Notes: generated from the letters alone by a model not told the origin. A stretch of DNA of 45,285 nt from Dorea sp. (GCA_022769185.1 JALEKG010000055.1:1-45285), one strand, 5' to 3'; shown: positions 26,727-35,604, counted from the first letter of the stretch. Program-made: numbers and translations.

Positions 26727-27928
26727 TAGTTAAGAAATTCGGCGGCAGTTCTGTGGCCAATAAAGATAGAATTTTCAATGTTGCCAGAAGATGCATTGAA
26801 GATTATAAGGCGGGAAATGATGTTGTCGTTGTGCTTTCGGCAATGGGAGATACAACAGATGAACTGATTGCGCTGGCAAATACAATTAATCCGGAAGCAA
26901 AGAAAAGAGAACTGGACATGCTTTTGACCACGGGAGAACAGGTATCGGTATCTCTGATGGCAATGGCGATGCAGTCTCTGGATGTACCTGCAGTATCGTT
27001 GAATGCATTTCAGGTCAGAATGCATTCAACATCACGATATGGAAATGCAAGATTTAAACGTGTTGATACAGAGAGAATCTGTCATGAGCTGGATTCCAGA
27101 AAGATCGTAATTGTGACAGGATTTCAAGGTGTAAATAAGTATGATGATATTACTACATTAGGACGTGGTGGTTCTGATACTACAGCAGTTGCGCTGGCAG
27201 CAGTCTTGCATGCAGATAAATGTGAGATCTATACAGACGTAGATGGTGTATATACGGCTGACCCGAGAGTTGTGAAAACGGCGAAGAAGCTGGATGTTAT
27301 TACATACGATGAGATGCTGGAGCTTGCAAGCCTTGGTGCAAAAGTGCTTCATAACCGTTCGGTAGAGATGGCAAAAAAATACAATGTTGAATTAGTGGTT
27401 CGGTCCAGCCTGAACCGTTCAGAAGGTACCGTTGTCAGGGAGGGGTCAAATATGGAAAAATTGTTAGTGACAGGTGTGGCAGCCGATAAGAATACAGCCA
27501 GAATTTCTGTAATCGGAGTAGATGATAAGCCGGGAACAGCATTTGCAATCTTTAATACACTTGCAGCCAATAATATTAATGTAGATATCATTCTTCAGTC
27601 TGTAGGAAGAGAAGGGACCAAAGATATCTCATTCACAGTGGCTTCCGATGATCTTCATCATGCAATTGAAATATTGGAAGCAAATAAAGAACGGCTTACG
27701 ATTAAAGAGATTACCTGGAATGAGAAGGTTGCAAAACTTTCTGTAGTAGGCGCAGGAATGATGAGCAATCCAGGTGTAGCGGCAAAAATGTTTGAATCTC
27801 TCTATAACTCAAGAGTCAATATTAATATGATATCTACATCTGAAATCCGTATTACAGTATTGGTTGCGGAAGATGATATTGATAAAGCGATGAATGCAGT
27901 TCACGATGGATTTGCATTGGGTGATTAA
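26720..27928 (+). CDS. lysC: Aspartate kinase
   Basis: Phosphorylates aspartate, the first step of the aspartate family (lysine, threonine, methionine). The N-terminal kinase domain has the KKFGGSSVAN signature (residues 5-14), LLTTGEQVS, and the nucleotide-site segment GRGGSDTTAVALAA followed by YTDVDGVYTADP. Two ACT domains follow (about 265-402: RISVIGVDDKPGTAF and KLSVVGAGMMSNPG) and bind feedback inhibitors in this family. The 402 residues suit the monofunctional Gram-positive enzyme. The start ATG 26720 lies within the end of the ApgM-like gene, after GGAGGAAAC. The stop codon shares the palindrome TTAA with the stop of the convergent XRE gene. No terminator is visible. Confidence 0.96.
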   Translation: MLIVKKFGGSSVANKDRIFNVARRCIEDYKAGNDVVVVLSAMGDTTDELIALANTINPEAKKRELDMLLTTGEQVSVSLMAMAMQSLDVPAVSLNAFQVRMHSTSRYGNARFKRVDTERICHELDSRKIVIVTGFQGVNKYDDITTLGRGGSDTTAVALAAVLHADKCEIYTDVDGVYTADPRVVKTAKKLDVITYDEMLELASLGAKVLHNRSVEMAKKYNVELVVRSSLNRSEGTVVREGSNMEKLLVTGVAADKNTARISVIGVDDKPGTAFAIFNTLAANNINVDIILQSVGREGTKDISFTVASDDLHHAIEILEANKERLTIKEITWNEKVAKLSVVGAGMMSNPGVAAKMFESLYNSRVNINMISTSEIRITVLVAEDDIDKAMNAVHDGFALGD

Positions 27929-28332
27929 TCGATTGCGGCGTTGGGATTTGAACGTAGAAAACCGGTAATGATCTGTTTATTTTCAGGGGACAGCGTGCGG
28001 AATTTAAGAATGAGTTCCAGCTCCTCTTCGGTAAGATAGATAGAATTACCGGTTTTTTTGTCTGATATGAGGGTATAGGGAACCGTAGATTCGCGCAGTT
28101 TACCGGAAGACATAGATTCCCCTTCCAGGCTGTTAAATGCTAGTTCATCTAATGTGATGTGGTAATAATTCGCCAGGCAGATCAGAGTGTCCAGATCTGG
28201 TGTGCGGCTGCTGGTCTCGTAATTAGAGTAAGCCTGTCTGGAGATATTTAGTATTTTTGAAACATCGTCCTGAGTCATATGATGCTGTTTTCTAAGATAA
28301 CGCAGATTATTGGCGAGTTGTACGTTTGGCAT
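27925..28332 (-). CDS. XRE-family transcriptional regulator
   Basis: A 135-residue protein with an N-terminal Cro/C1-type helix-turn-helix (about residues 10-65: MTQDDVSKILNISRQAYSNYETSSRTP, then LICLANYYHITLDEL). The C-terminal half is short and ends in a helical segment with FRTLSPENKQIITGFL. It may serve dimerisation or ligand sensing. I use ATG 28332, with a G-rich site (GGGGG) eight bases upstream. A GTG five codons earlier is possible but has no ribosome binding site. A perfect palindrome just upstream, next to a TATACT box, looks like its own operator, suggesting autoregulation. The target genes are unknown. Its stop overlaps that of lysC. Confidence 0.88.
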   Translation of the reverse strand: MPNVQLANNLRYLRKQHHMTQDDVSKILNISRQAYSNYETSSRTPDLDTLICLANYYHITLDELAFNSLEGESMSSGKLRESTVPYTLISDKKTGNSIYLTEEELELILKFRTLSPENKQIITGFLRSNPNAAID

Positions 28333-28346
28333 AATGTGAACCCCCA

Positions 28347-28369
28347 CAAGTAATTTACTTGATAGTATA
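28347..28369 (-). promoter_or_regulatory. Operator palindrome and -10 box of the XRE gene
   Basis: CAAGTAA-T-TTACTTG (28347-28361) is a perfect 7-bp palindrome with one central base. On the minus strand TATACT (28369-28364) lies three bases upstream, so the palindrome covers the expected transcription start. This suits a self-repressing XRE regulator. Confidence 0.55.
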
Positions 28370-28409
28370 GCAATTTAGCCGATAAATGCATATCTGTGCG
28401 ACGAAACGT

Positions 28410-28444
28410 AGCGAAAAATAAAGAAGCAACAAAATGTTGCTTCT
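28410..28444 (-). terminator. Terminator of the CYTH gene
   Basis: On the minus strand, AGAAGCAAC / GTTGCTTCT 9-bp stem (28422-28444) with a five-base loop followed by a T-rich run. It overlaps the CYTH stop codon. Confidence 0.8.
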
Positions 28445-28886
28445 ACTGTTTGCTCAGCTGGCTGTTATGATATTTCCCGGAAAAAGTAACATCTTCACCA
28501 AACCATTTTGGAGGAAGAAAAGAATTTGCTGCTTCTTCAGAGGAAAATTCGACTTCTACAAGGACCAGAGGGGCGAGTTCTCCTTCAAATATGTCAAGTT
28601 CAGCGGTGAGCCTGCCAGAAAGAGGAATCATATAGCGTTTTTTACGAATCAAACGCCCATCGATTTTGGTAAGAAGATGTTCATAAGACTTCCGATTCAA
28701 AGGAAGATTATATTCTGTGCGTGCCATCAGTCCTTTGGATTTATAGGTTAGTTCGTATTTGTCATTGTCTCTTCGGATACGTACAACAGGATCTGTATTC
28801 AGGTACCCCTGTTCGATGGTACGGCAGGGATATGAGTCCAGGTGCTCCGGGAGAGAAGAGATAAGATATTTTCGTTCAATTTCCAT
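28443..28886 (-). CDS. CYTH-domain protein (triphosphate tunnel family)
   Basis: A 147-residue protein with the family signature EIERKYLI at residues 2-9. Alternating charged strands follow: PVVRIRRDNDKYELTYKSKG, MIPLSGRLTAELDIFEG and LVLVEVEFSSEEAA. These line the eight-stranded tunnel that binds triphosphates and metal ions. Members hydrolyse inorganic triphosphate or related compounds, or have adenylate cyclase or thiamine triphosphatase activity. The substrate here cannot be read from sequence. The N-terminal ExExK-like motif is intact, so it is likely active. The start at 28886 has AAAGGAT about 12 bases upstream. It is followed by its own terminator, then by the XRE gene, and preceded by the large structured spacer. 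Confidence 0.85.
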   Translation of the reverse strand: MEIERKYLISSLPEHLDSYPCRTIEQGYLNTDPVVRIRRDNDKYELTYKSKGLMARTEYNLPLNRKSYEHLLTKIDGRLIRKKRYMIPLSGRLTAELDIFEGELAPLVLVEVEFSSEEAANSFLPPKWFGEDVTFSGKYHNSQLSKQ

Positions 28887-28906
28887 AATAAATAGATCCT
28901 TTCCGG

Positions 28907-28925
28907 CTTCGCACTACGTGCGAGG
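28907..28925 (+). other. Small hairpin in the CYTH/DJ-1 spacer
   Basis: CTTCGCAC / GTGCGAGG, 8 pairs with one G-U, loop TAC. It lies 40 bases before the larger structured element and may belong to it. Confidence 0.5.
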
Positions 28926-28964
28926 ACTGCTTATGTTGTTGGTTAGGAATGTGCTCTGGTGGGT

Positions 28965-29128
28965 ATGATGATACCGACGGATTGTTCCGCGCAGAAGCGC
29001 TCTCGCAATCCTCAAAACATTCGAAATCCGCCCTAATCGGGCTACTTTCTCATGTTTTGGCGGGTTCCAAGGGCACGCTTTTTCTTGCAAGCATGAAAAG
29101 CGTGTCTTTGGAACCCTGGTATCATCAT
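28965..29128 (+). other. Cloverleaf-like structured intergenic element (possible ncRNA or dispersed repeat)
   Basis: An 11-bp perfect closing stem (28965-28975 with 29118-29128) encloses three hairpins. P2 (28979-29011) has GGATTG / CAATCC and an inner GCGC-AGAA-GCGC. P3 (29013-29059) has CAAAACAT / ATGTTTTG, an inner GAAA / TTTC and GCCC / GGGC. P4 (29063-29115) is a stem of about 21 pairs with a 10-base loop. Junction strands are only one to three bases, so almost every base is in a helix. Two non-Watson-Crick positions in P4 are G-U on the plus strand but A-C on the minus strand, hinting at plus-strand RNA. No known RNA family is recognised. It may be a functional RNA or a small mobile repeat. 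The 305-base gap between the CYTH and DJ-1 genes holds nothing else but the hairpin at 28907 and the promoter at 29138. Confidence 0.6.
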
Positions 29129-29137
29129 GATATTATA

Positions 29138-29167
29138 GTTTACACAAAATGTAAACCATGTTAAAAT
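29138..29167 (+). promoter_or_regulatory. Promoter of the DJ-1 gene with overlapping operator
   Basis: TTTACA (29139-29144) and TAAAAT (29162-29167) with a 17-base spacer. A perfect inverted repeat GTTTACA / TGTAAAC (29138-29144, 29150-29156) covers the -35 and part of the spacer, a typical place for a repressor. Confidence 0.65.
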
Positions 29168-29191
29168 TTATTGTTAAGGAGGAGAATTGCG

Positions 29192-29737
29192 ATGAAGAAA
29201 GTTAGTGTAATGTTAGCGGATGGTTTTGAAGAAGTGGAAGCGTTGACTGTGGTTGATCTGTTGCGAAGAGCGAAGATTTATGTGGATACAGTTTCAATTA
29301 CGGATGATTATACGGCTCATGGAGCACATGGGATTAATGTTCAGACGGAGGATATGTTCGATGAGGTGGATTTTTCTGAGTCTGATATGATTGTGCTTCC
29401 GGGAGGTATGCCGGGAACGACTCATTTGAAAGAGCATGAGGGATTGCGCAAAGTTCTTTGTGATTTCGCAGAAGAAGGTAAATACATTGGGGCGATCTGT
29501 GCTGCACCGACGGTACTGGATGATCTTGGACTCCTTCAGGGAAGACGTGCCACATGTTATCCGGGAGTTGAGAAGCAGATCCAGGGTGCATCTCTTACCC
29601 ATACACCGGTGATGCGTGATGAGAATATTATTACTGGACAGGGAGTTGGTACGGCGATTGATTTTGCACTGAAGTTAATTGAAGTGCTGGTTGGAGATGA
29701 TAAGGCAAAAGAGATTGCTGAATCTATTGTTTATTAG
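29192..29737 (+). CDS. DJ-1/PfpI family protein
   Basis: A 181-residue protein of the DJ-1 group (YajL-like), which has protein or metabolite deglycase, chaperone or oxidative-stress roles in different bacteria. The fold signature is clear: VMLADGFEEVEALTVVDLLRRA at the N-terminus, IVLPGGMPGTTHL in the middle, the nucleophile elbow AICAAPTVLDDLG with the reactive Cys, and TGQGVGTAIDFALKLIE near the end. Some databases carry the older label of a thiazole monophosphate biosynthesis (ThiJ) enzyme, which is not supported here. ATG 29192 has an excellent AAGGAGGAG site. An ATG seven codons upstream precedes that site. It is a single gene with its own promoter and an operator-like repeat. Confidence 0.9.
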   Translation: MKKVSVMLADGFEEVEALTVVDLLRRAKIYVDTVSITDDYTAHGAHGINVQTEDMFDEVDFSESDMIVLPGGMPGTTHLKEHEGLRKVLCDFAEEGKYIGAICAAPTVLDDLGLLQGRRATCYPGVEKQIQGASLTHTPVMRDENIITGQGVGTAIDFALKLIEVLVGDDKAKEIAESIVY

Positions 29738-29810
29738 GTATGTTGAAAGAAGAAAAAGCATAAATATACATAAAATATTAAAAATACTTCGTTTAGATGA
29801 AATCGGGGGC

Positions 29811-29839
29811 TAGATATTTACAGAGGTTTGTGTTATACT
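29811..29839 (+). promoter_or_regulatory. Predicted promoter of tig
   Basis: TAGATA (29811-29816), a 17-base spacer ending in TGT (extended -10), and TATACT (29834-29839). Confidence 0.5.
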
Positions 29840-29863
29840 TCTGTAGTGAATGTAATGTAGGAT

Positions 29864-29894
29864 ACCCGCCTTTTTTGCTACCCAGAAGGCAGGT
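29864..29894 (+). other. Hairpin in tig leader
   Basis: ACCCGCCTT pairs with AAGGCAGGT with one C-A mismatch, around a 13-base loop. It ends about 8 bases before the ribosome binding site. It has no terminator T run on its 3' side. It may affect stability or translation. Confidence 0.35.
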
Positions 29895-29916
29895 TAGAAA
29901 CAGGAGGAAATAGTAA

Positions 29917-31203
29917 ATGAGTTTACAGGTAGAAAAGTTAGAAAAAAACATGGCGAAACTTACAATCGAAGTTTCTGCTGATGATTTAGAGAAAGCGCTT
30001 CAGAGTGCATATATGAAGCAGAAGAACAAAATTGCGATGCCAGGATTCCGTAAAGGAAAAGTTCCGCGCCAGATGATTGAGAAAATGTACGGAGCAGAAA
30101 TTTTCTACGATGACGCAGCAAATGAATTGATTCCGAAGGCATATGCAGATGCGTATGATGAATGCGATCTCGAGATTGTTTCCAGACCGGAGATTAATGT
30201 TGTACAGATTGAAAAAGGAAAGCCTTTCATTTTTACAGCTGATGTAGCTACAAAGCCAGAAGTTACTCTTGGCGAGTATAAAGGACTTGAAGTAGAAAAA
30301 GTATCTACACGTGTTACTCAGAAAGAGATTGATGCAAAGGTTCAGGAAGAAGCTGAAAAGAATGCAAGAGAGATTACAGTGGAAGATCGTCCGGTTCAGG
30401 ATGGAGACCAGGTGATTCTTGACTTTGAAGGATTTGTTGATGGTGTTGCATTTGAAGGCGGAAAAGGGGAGAACTATCCTCTGACAATCGGTTCCGGTTC
30501 CTTTATTCCGGGATTCGAGGATCAGCTGATCGGCGCAGAAGCTGAGAAAGAAGTAGAAGTTAATGTAACCTTCCCGGAAGATTATCATGCAGAAGATCTG
30601 AAAGGAAAAGCAGCTGTATTTAAGTGTACCGTTCATGAGATCAAAGCAAAAGAACTTCCAGAGATTGACGATGAATTTGCAGCAGAAGTTTCTGAATTTG
30701 ATACATTAGAAGAATATAAGTCTGACATTAAGGCAAAACTGAAAGAGCAGAAAGCGGCAGAAGGTAAGAGAAAACAGGAAGACGCAGTCGTAGAACAGGC
30801 AATCAAGAATGCTGAGTATGAGATTCCACAGCCAATGATCGAAACTGAGACGATTCAGATGGCAGATGATTTTGCACGGAGACTTCAGTCCCAGGGACTT
30901 TCTATGGAACAGTACTTCCAGTTTACAGGCCTGACTGCGGAGAAGATGATGGAAGAGTTCAGACCACAGGCTGTTAAGCGTATTGAGACACGTCTGGTAC
31001 TTGAAGCTATTGTAAAAGCTGAGAATATCGAGATTTCTGATGAAAAATTAGATGAAGAGCTGGTAAAGATGGCTGAAAGCTACAATATGGAAGTTGAAAA
31101 GCTCAAAGAGTTCATGGGTGAAAATGAAAAGAAACAGATGAAAGATGATATGGCTGTACAGGAAGCAATTACTTTCCTTGTAGAGAATGCTGTAGAAAAA
31201 TAA
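29917..31203 (+). CDS. tig: Trigger factor
   Basis: Ribosome-bound chaperone that receives nascent chains at the exit tunnel and has peptidyl-prolyl isomerase activity. The ribosome-binding signature GFRKGKVPRQ is at residues 43-52. The FKBP-type isomerase domain is in the middle (about 150-235: DGDQVILDFEGFVDGVAFEGG, then FIPGFEDQLIGAE). The helical C-terminal chaperone arms follow (LEEYKSDIKAKLKEQ to MKDDMAVQEAITFL). The 428 residues are normal. AGGAGG precedes ATG 29917. It is the first gene of a protein quality-control cluster with clpP and clpX, separated by gaps of only 38 and 33 bases. Confidence 0.97.
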   Translation: MSLQVEKLEKNMAKLTIEVSADDLEKALQSAYMKQKNKIAMPGFRKGKVPRQMIEKMYGAEIFYDDAANELIPKAYADAYDECDLEIVSRPEINVVQIEKGKPFIFTADVATKPEVTLGEYKGLEVEKVSTRVTQKEIDAKVQEEAEKNAREITVEDRPVQDGDQVILDFEGFVDGVAFEGGKGENYPLTIGSGSFIPGFEDQLIGAEAEKEVEVNVTFPEDYHAEDLKGKAAVFKCTVHEIKAKELPEIDDEFAAEVSEFDTLEEYKSDIKAKLKEQKAAEGKRKQEDAVVEQAIKNAEYEIPQPMIETETIQMADDFARRLQSQGLSMEQYFQFTGLTAEKMMEEFRPQAVKRIETRLVLEAIVKAENIEISDEKLDEELVKMAESYNMEVEKLKEFMGENEKKQMKDDMAVQEAITFLVENAVEK

Positions 31204-31241
31204 GAATCGAATCACATATATAATCAGGAGGAGGCATATAC

Positions 31242-31823
31242 ATGAGTTTAGTACCTTATGTCATTGAACAGACAAGCCGTGGAGAGCGCTCCTACGATAT
31301 CTATTCAAGATTATTGAAAGACAGGATTATCTTTTTAGGAGAGGAAGTAACTGATGCGTCTGCAAGTGTGATTGTTGCACAGTTATTATTTCTGGAAGCA
31401 GAAGATCCTGAGAAGGATATTCATCTGTATATTAACAGCCCGGGAGGTTCTGTAACTGCCGGGATGGCAATCTATGATACCATGCAGTATATCAAGTGCG
31501 ATATTGAAACAATCTGTATCGGGATGGCTGCAAGTATGGGATCTTTCCTTCTTGCAGGAGGAACAAAGGGGAAGAGGCTTGCTCTTCCGAATGCAGAGAT
31601 CATGATCCATCAGCCGTCTGGTGGAGCACAGGGTCAGGCAACGGAGATCCAGATTGCCGCAGAGCATATATTAAAAATCCGTCATAAATTAAATCAGATT
31701 CTGGCGGAAAATACAGGACAGCCGTTAGACGTAATCAGCGCTGATACAGACAGAGACAATTTTATGTCTGCGGAAGAGGCAAAAGCATATGGCTTGATCG
31801 ATGAAGTCATTACGAGCCGTTAA
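31242..31823 (+). CDS. clpP: ATP-dependent Clp protease proteolytic subunit
   Basis: Serine protease forming the two-ring, 14-subunit chamber that degrades substrates fed by ClpX or ClpC. The catalytic triad is complete: Ser98 in GMAASMGSF, His123 in IMIHQPSGG and Asp172 in DRDNF. The 193 residues and the N-terminal [10 protein letters not shown] match the family. A short propeptide is normal. The start ATG 31242 has a strong AGGAGGAGG site. It lies between tig and clpX, the common arrangement in bacteria. Confidence 0.98.
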   Translation: MSLVPYVIEQTSRGERSYDIYSRLLKDRIIFLGEEVTDASASVIVAQLLFLEAEDPEKDIHLYINSPGGSVTAGMAIYDTMQYIKCDIETICIGMAASMGSFLLAGGTKGKRLALPNAEIMIHQPSGGAQGQATEIQIAAEHILKIRHKLNQILAENTGQPLDVISADTDRDNFMSAEEAKAYGLIDEVITSR

Positions 31824-31856
31824 TTTTGCGTACCGGTCCTTAGACGAGGTGAGAGA

Positions 31857-33116
31857 ATGGTAGGAAAGAACGATGATCAAATAAGGTGTTCGTTCTGTAA
31901 TAAGACGCAGAATCAGGTTAGAAAGCTGATCGCGGGCCCGAATGGGGCATACATCTGCGATGAATGCGTAGATGTCTGTGCGGAAATTATAGAAGAAGAA
32001 TTTGAGTATGAGAACGGAAGACAATGGAATCCGTTCTCAGATATCAATCTTCTGAAACCGGAAGAGATAAAAGAATTCCTGGATGATTATGTCATTGGTC
32101 AGGAAGAAGCAAAGAAAGTTCTGTCGGTTGCGGTATATAATCATTATAAACGAATCATGGCGGGAAGAGATATGGGAGTAGAACTTGGCAAAAGTAATAT
32201 CCTGATGCTGGGTCCGACCGGCTGTGGCAAGACATTGCTTGCACAATCTCTGGCTAAGATTCTGGGGGTTCCTTTCGCAATTGCGGATGCGACTGCTCTG
32301 ACAGAAGCAGGATACGTAGGAGAAGACGTAGAGAATATTCTTCTGAAAATCATACAGGCAGCTGATGGTGATATTGAACGTGCAGAGTATGGAATTATCT
32401 ACATTGATGAGATAGATAAAATTACCAGAAAATCTGAGAATCCGTCCATTACCAGAGATGTATCCGGAGAAGGTGTGCAGCAGGCACTCCTTAAGATCAT
32501 CGAAGGAACGGTTGCGAATGTACCTCCACAGGGAGGAAGGAAACATCCACATCAGGAAATGATACAGATAGACACGACGAATATTCTGTTTATTTGTGGC
32601 GGTGCGTTTGAGGGAATCGAAAAGATTGTAGAAAAACGTATCGATCAGAAGTCCATTGGATTTAATGTGGAGATTGCACAGAAACATGAAGATGATGTGG
32701 ACAGGTTATTGAAGCAGATTCTTCCTCAGGATCTGGTAAAATACGGACTGATTCCGGAATTGGTAGGACGAGTTCCGGTTACAGTGGCGCTGGAGATGTT
32801 GGATAAAGAAGCACTGATCCGTATTCTTACAGAGCCTAAGAATGCAATTGTAAAGCAGTACCAGAAGATGCTGGAGCTGGATGGTGTTCGTTTGAGTTTT
32901 GACAAAGAGGCACTGGAGGCAATTGCAGAAACTTCACTTAAGAGAAAAACGGGTGCAAGAGGATTGCGTGCGATTATGGAAAATATCATGATGGATATTA
33001 TGTACAAAGCGCCATCCGATGACACTTTGGTTACATGCCGTATTACGGAAGATGTTGTAAAAGGACTGGGAAAGCCTGAGTGTGAACATTCAGATTTCAG
33101 GTCTGAAAGTGCATAA
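31857..33116 (+). CDS. clpX: Clp protease ATP-binding subunit ClpX
   Basis: AAA+ unfoldase that recognises tagged proteins and passes them into ClpP. The N-terminal zinc domain has Cys11, Cys14, Cys34 and Cys37. Walker A GPTGCGKT is at 119-126. Walker B is in [10 protein letters not shown]. The ClpP-binding IGF-type loop is seen in SIGFNVE. The sensor-2 arginine lies in [12 protein letters not shown]. The 419 residues are standard. GAGGTGAGAG precedes ATG 31857. A terminator follows, but lon lies just downstream. Confidence 0.98.
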   Translation: MVGKNDDQIRCSFCNKTQNQVRKLIAGPNGAYICDECVDVCAEIIEEEFEYENGRQWNPFSDINLLKPEEIKEFLDDYVIGQEEAKKVLSVAVYNHYKRIMAGRDMGVELGKSNILMLGPTGCGKTLLAQSLAKILGVPFAIADATALTEAGYVGEDVENILLKIIQAADGDIERAEYGIIYIDEIDKITRKSENPSITRDVSGEGVQQALLKIIEGTVANVPPQGGRKHPHQEMIQIDTTNILFICGGAFEGIEKIVEKRIDQKSIGFNVEIAQKHEDDVDRLLKQILPQDLVKYGLIPELVGRVPVTVALEMLDKEALIRILTEPKNAIVKQYQKMLELDGVRLSFDKEALEAIAETSLKRKTGARGLRAIMENIMMDIMYKAPSDDTLVTCRITEDVVKGLGKPECEHSDFRSESA

Positions 33117-33126
33117 AGAAGAAAAG

Positions 33127-33170
33127 GGCGGGTGCAAGAGGAAGCGTTTTGTGCCCGCCTGTTTTAATTT
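33127..33170 (+). terminator. Terminator after clpX
   Basis: GGCGGGTGCA pairs with TGTGCCCGCC (two G-U pairs), 13-base loop, followed by GTTTTAATTTT. Confidence 0.8.
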
Positions 33171-33249
33171 TACAGGAAACTGTCTAAAGTCAGTTTGTAT
33201 ATAAAGATTGTGCAGAGATGCAATCTATTTTAAAATCAGGAGATAATAA

Positions 33250-35604
33250 ATGATGAGAGAAACTTACAGTCTGCCAATGGTTGCCTTGAGAGGACTTGTA
33301 ATTCTTCCAGAAGAAGTGAGACATTTTGATGTCAGCAGAGAAAAGTCACTTAAGGCAATTGAAGAAGCAATGATGGGCAATCAGAAGATTTTTTTGAGTG
33401 CACAGAAAGAGATAGAGACGGAAGATCCCAAAGCAGAGGATGTCTATCAGACAGGATGCATTGCTACTATAAAGCAGGTAGTGAAATTACCTAAGAAAAT
33501 AAGCAGAGTTCTGATATCGGGAGAGACCAGGGCCTGCATTAATACAATAGAATTTGAAGAACCGTATCTTCGGGCAAATGTAACGACTATTCCAGATATA
33601 GATACATCTTTCCAGGATACTGGAGCGGAAGAACATCCGTTGAATCTGGAGGCTATGATCAGGGGACTGAGGGATGTTTTTAAAGAATATATGTTAAAAA
33701 ATCCAAAGCTTTCCAAAGAGCTGGCACTTCAGATAGACGGCATTGATGAGTTGAAACGGCTGGTAGATGTCATATCGGCCAATATGCCCTTATCCTGTGA
33801 AGATGCCCAGGAATTACTGGAAGAATCGGATGTTATGAAACGATATGAGCTTCTGATCTATAAAATTGTAAATGAGATTCAGATTCTGAATGTGAAAGAA
33901 GAGATTCAGGCGAAAGTAAAAGAGCGTGTTGATAAAAATCAGAGAGAATATATTCTCAGAGAAGAGTTAAAGCTGATTCGTGAAGAACTTGGTGACGACC
34001 ACACAATTTCTGATGCGGATGAGTTCAAACAGGCTGCTGATACACTGAATGCTCCGAAGGAAGTGAAAGAAAAACTTACGAAGGAAATTAAACGTTTCCG
34101 GAATTCTATGAGCAGCCCGGCAGAAATTGGTGTGATCCGAACATATATAGAGACGATGCTGGAAATGCCCTGGGATCAAACATGTAAGGAACATAAGGAT
34201 ATAGAATATGCCAGAAAAGTACTGGATGAAGATCATTATGGTCTGGAAAAAGTGAAGGAAAGAGTTCTGGAATTTCTGGCCGTAAGAGCGTTGACAAAAA
34301 AAGGAGAAGCACCAATTCTTTGTCTGGTGGGTCCTCCGGGAACAGGTAAGACATCAATTGCCAAATCACTTGCCAGGGCTCTGAAAAAACCGTATGTCAG
34401 AATTTCTCTTGGAGGTGTCAGGGATGAAGCAGAGATCCGAGGCCACAGGAAGACATATGTGGGTGCGATGCCAGGGCGGATTGCCAATGGAATGAAGCAG
34501 GCAGGAGTAAAAAATCCCCTGATGTTACTGGATGAAATTGACAAAGTCAGCAATGACTATAAGGGAGATACGTTTTCTGCACTTCTGGAAGTTCTGGATA
34601 GTGAACAAAATCATAAATTTGTTGATCATTATCTGGAGGTACCGATGGATCTGTCGGAGGTATTATTCATAACAACAGCTAATACACTTCAGACAATCCC
34701 GCGACCGCTTCTTGATCGTATGGAAGTAATCGAAGTTTCAAGCTACACAGAGAACGAAAAGTTTCATATTGCAATGGAACATCTGATACCAAAGCAGCTG
34801 GAGAAACATGGATTAAAAGCAGATCAGCTGACAATCAGTAAGAAAGCAATCTGGAAGATGGCAAGAAATTATACAAAAGAAGCCGGTGTGAGACAGCTGG
34901 AGAGAAAAATTGGAGATATTTGCAGGAAAACTGCAAAAGAAATTCTGGAATCAGAAAAGAAGTCCGTTCATATAACAGAACGAAATCTCTCGCATTATCT
35001 GGGAAAAGAGTTATATACTTATCAGATGGTAAATGAAAAGGATGAAGTAGGTATAGTCCGTGGGTTAGCCTGGACAAGTGTAGGAGGAGATACACTCCAG
35101 ATCGAAGTGAATGTAATGCCGGGAGAAGGTGAAATACTTTTGACTGGTCAGCTGGGAGACGTTATGAAGGAATCTGCGCGAACCGGTATCAGTTATATTC
35201 GCTCTGTGAGCAGTGAGCATGGAATTGCAGAAGATTTCTTTAAAAAGCATGATGTACATATCCATATACCAGAAGGAGCAGTGCCGAAAGATGGCCCGTC
35301 AGCGGGGATTACGATGGCAACGGCAATATTGTCGGCTGTTACACAGAAAAAAGTAAGAGCAGATCTTGCAATGACCGGAGAGATTACCTTAAGAGGCCGG
35401 GTACTCCCGATTGGTGGATTGAAAGAAAAGCTTCTGGCTGCCAAGAATGCCGGAATAAAGACGGTACTGGTTCCGAAAGATAATGAAAGAGATGTGGCGG
35501 AGCTTTCTTCAGAAATTACAAAAGGACTGGAGATTATACCGGTTTCTCACATGGATGAGGTTCGAAAACTGGCATTAGTATCAGAATCAAAAGAAAGCAG
35601 ATAA
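33250..35604 (+). CDS. lon: ATP-dependent protease Lon
   Basis: Homohexameric AAA+ serine protease that degrades misfolded and regulatory proteins in the cytosol. The order is an N-terminal substrate-binding domain (about 1-210), a coiled-coil segment (KVKERVDKNQREYILREELKLI), the AAA+ domain with Walker A GPPGTGKT at 361-368, and the C-terminal protease with the Ser-Lys dyad (Ser684 in DGPSAGIT and Lys727 in GGLKEK). The 784 residues match the usual length. The start ATG 33250 has AGGAG seven bases upstream. The next codon is also ATG. A terminator separates it from clpX. I found no convincing promoter in the 133-base gap, although one is likely. engB follows after 10 bases. Confidence 0.97.
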   Translation: MMRETYSLPMVALRGLVILPEEVRHFDVSREKSLKAIEEAMMGNQKIFLSAQKEIETEDPKAEDVYQTGCIATIKQVVKLPKKISRVLISGETRACINTIEFEEPYLRANVTTIPDIDTSFQDTGAEEHPLNLEAMIRGLRDVFKEYMLKNPKLSKELALQIDGIDELKRLVDVISANMPLSCEDAQELLEESDVMKRYELLIYKIVNEIQILNVKEEIQAKVKERVDKNQREYILREELKLIREELGDDHTISDADEFKQAADTLNAPKEVKEKLTKEIKRFRNSMSSPAEIGVIRTYIETMLEMPWDQTCKEHKDIEYARKVLDEDHYGLEKVKERVLEFLAVRALTKKGEAPILCLVGPPGTGKTSIAKSLARALKKPYVRISLGGVRDEAEIRGHRKTYVGAMPGRIANGMKQAGVKNPLMLLDEIDKVSNDYKGDTFSALLEVLDSEQNHKFVDHYLEVPMDLSEVLFITTANTLQTIPRPLLDRMEVIEVSSYTENEKFHIAMEHLIPKQLEKHGLKADQLTISKKAIWKMARNYTKEAGVRQLERKIGDICRKTAKEILESEKKSVHITERNLSHYLGKELYTYQMVNEKDEVGIVRGLAWTSVGGDTLQIEVNVMPGEGEILLTGQLGDVMKESARTGISYIRSVSSEHGIAEDFFKKHDVHIHIPEGAVPKDGPSAGITMATAILSAVTQKKVRADLAMTGEITLRGRVLPIGGLKEKLLAAKNAGIKTVLVPKDNERDVAELSSEITKGLEIIPVSHMDEVRKLALVSESKESR

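Noticed and set aside
28965..29128. Retron msr/msd or integron attC site
   Set aside because: There is no reverse transcriptase or integrase nearby, and the paired stems do not show the attC or retron landmarks I know.
28949..29164. A 71-codon open frame across the structured element
   Set aside because: It has no ribosome binding site and its codons are dictated by the inverted repeats. It is better explained as non-coding.
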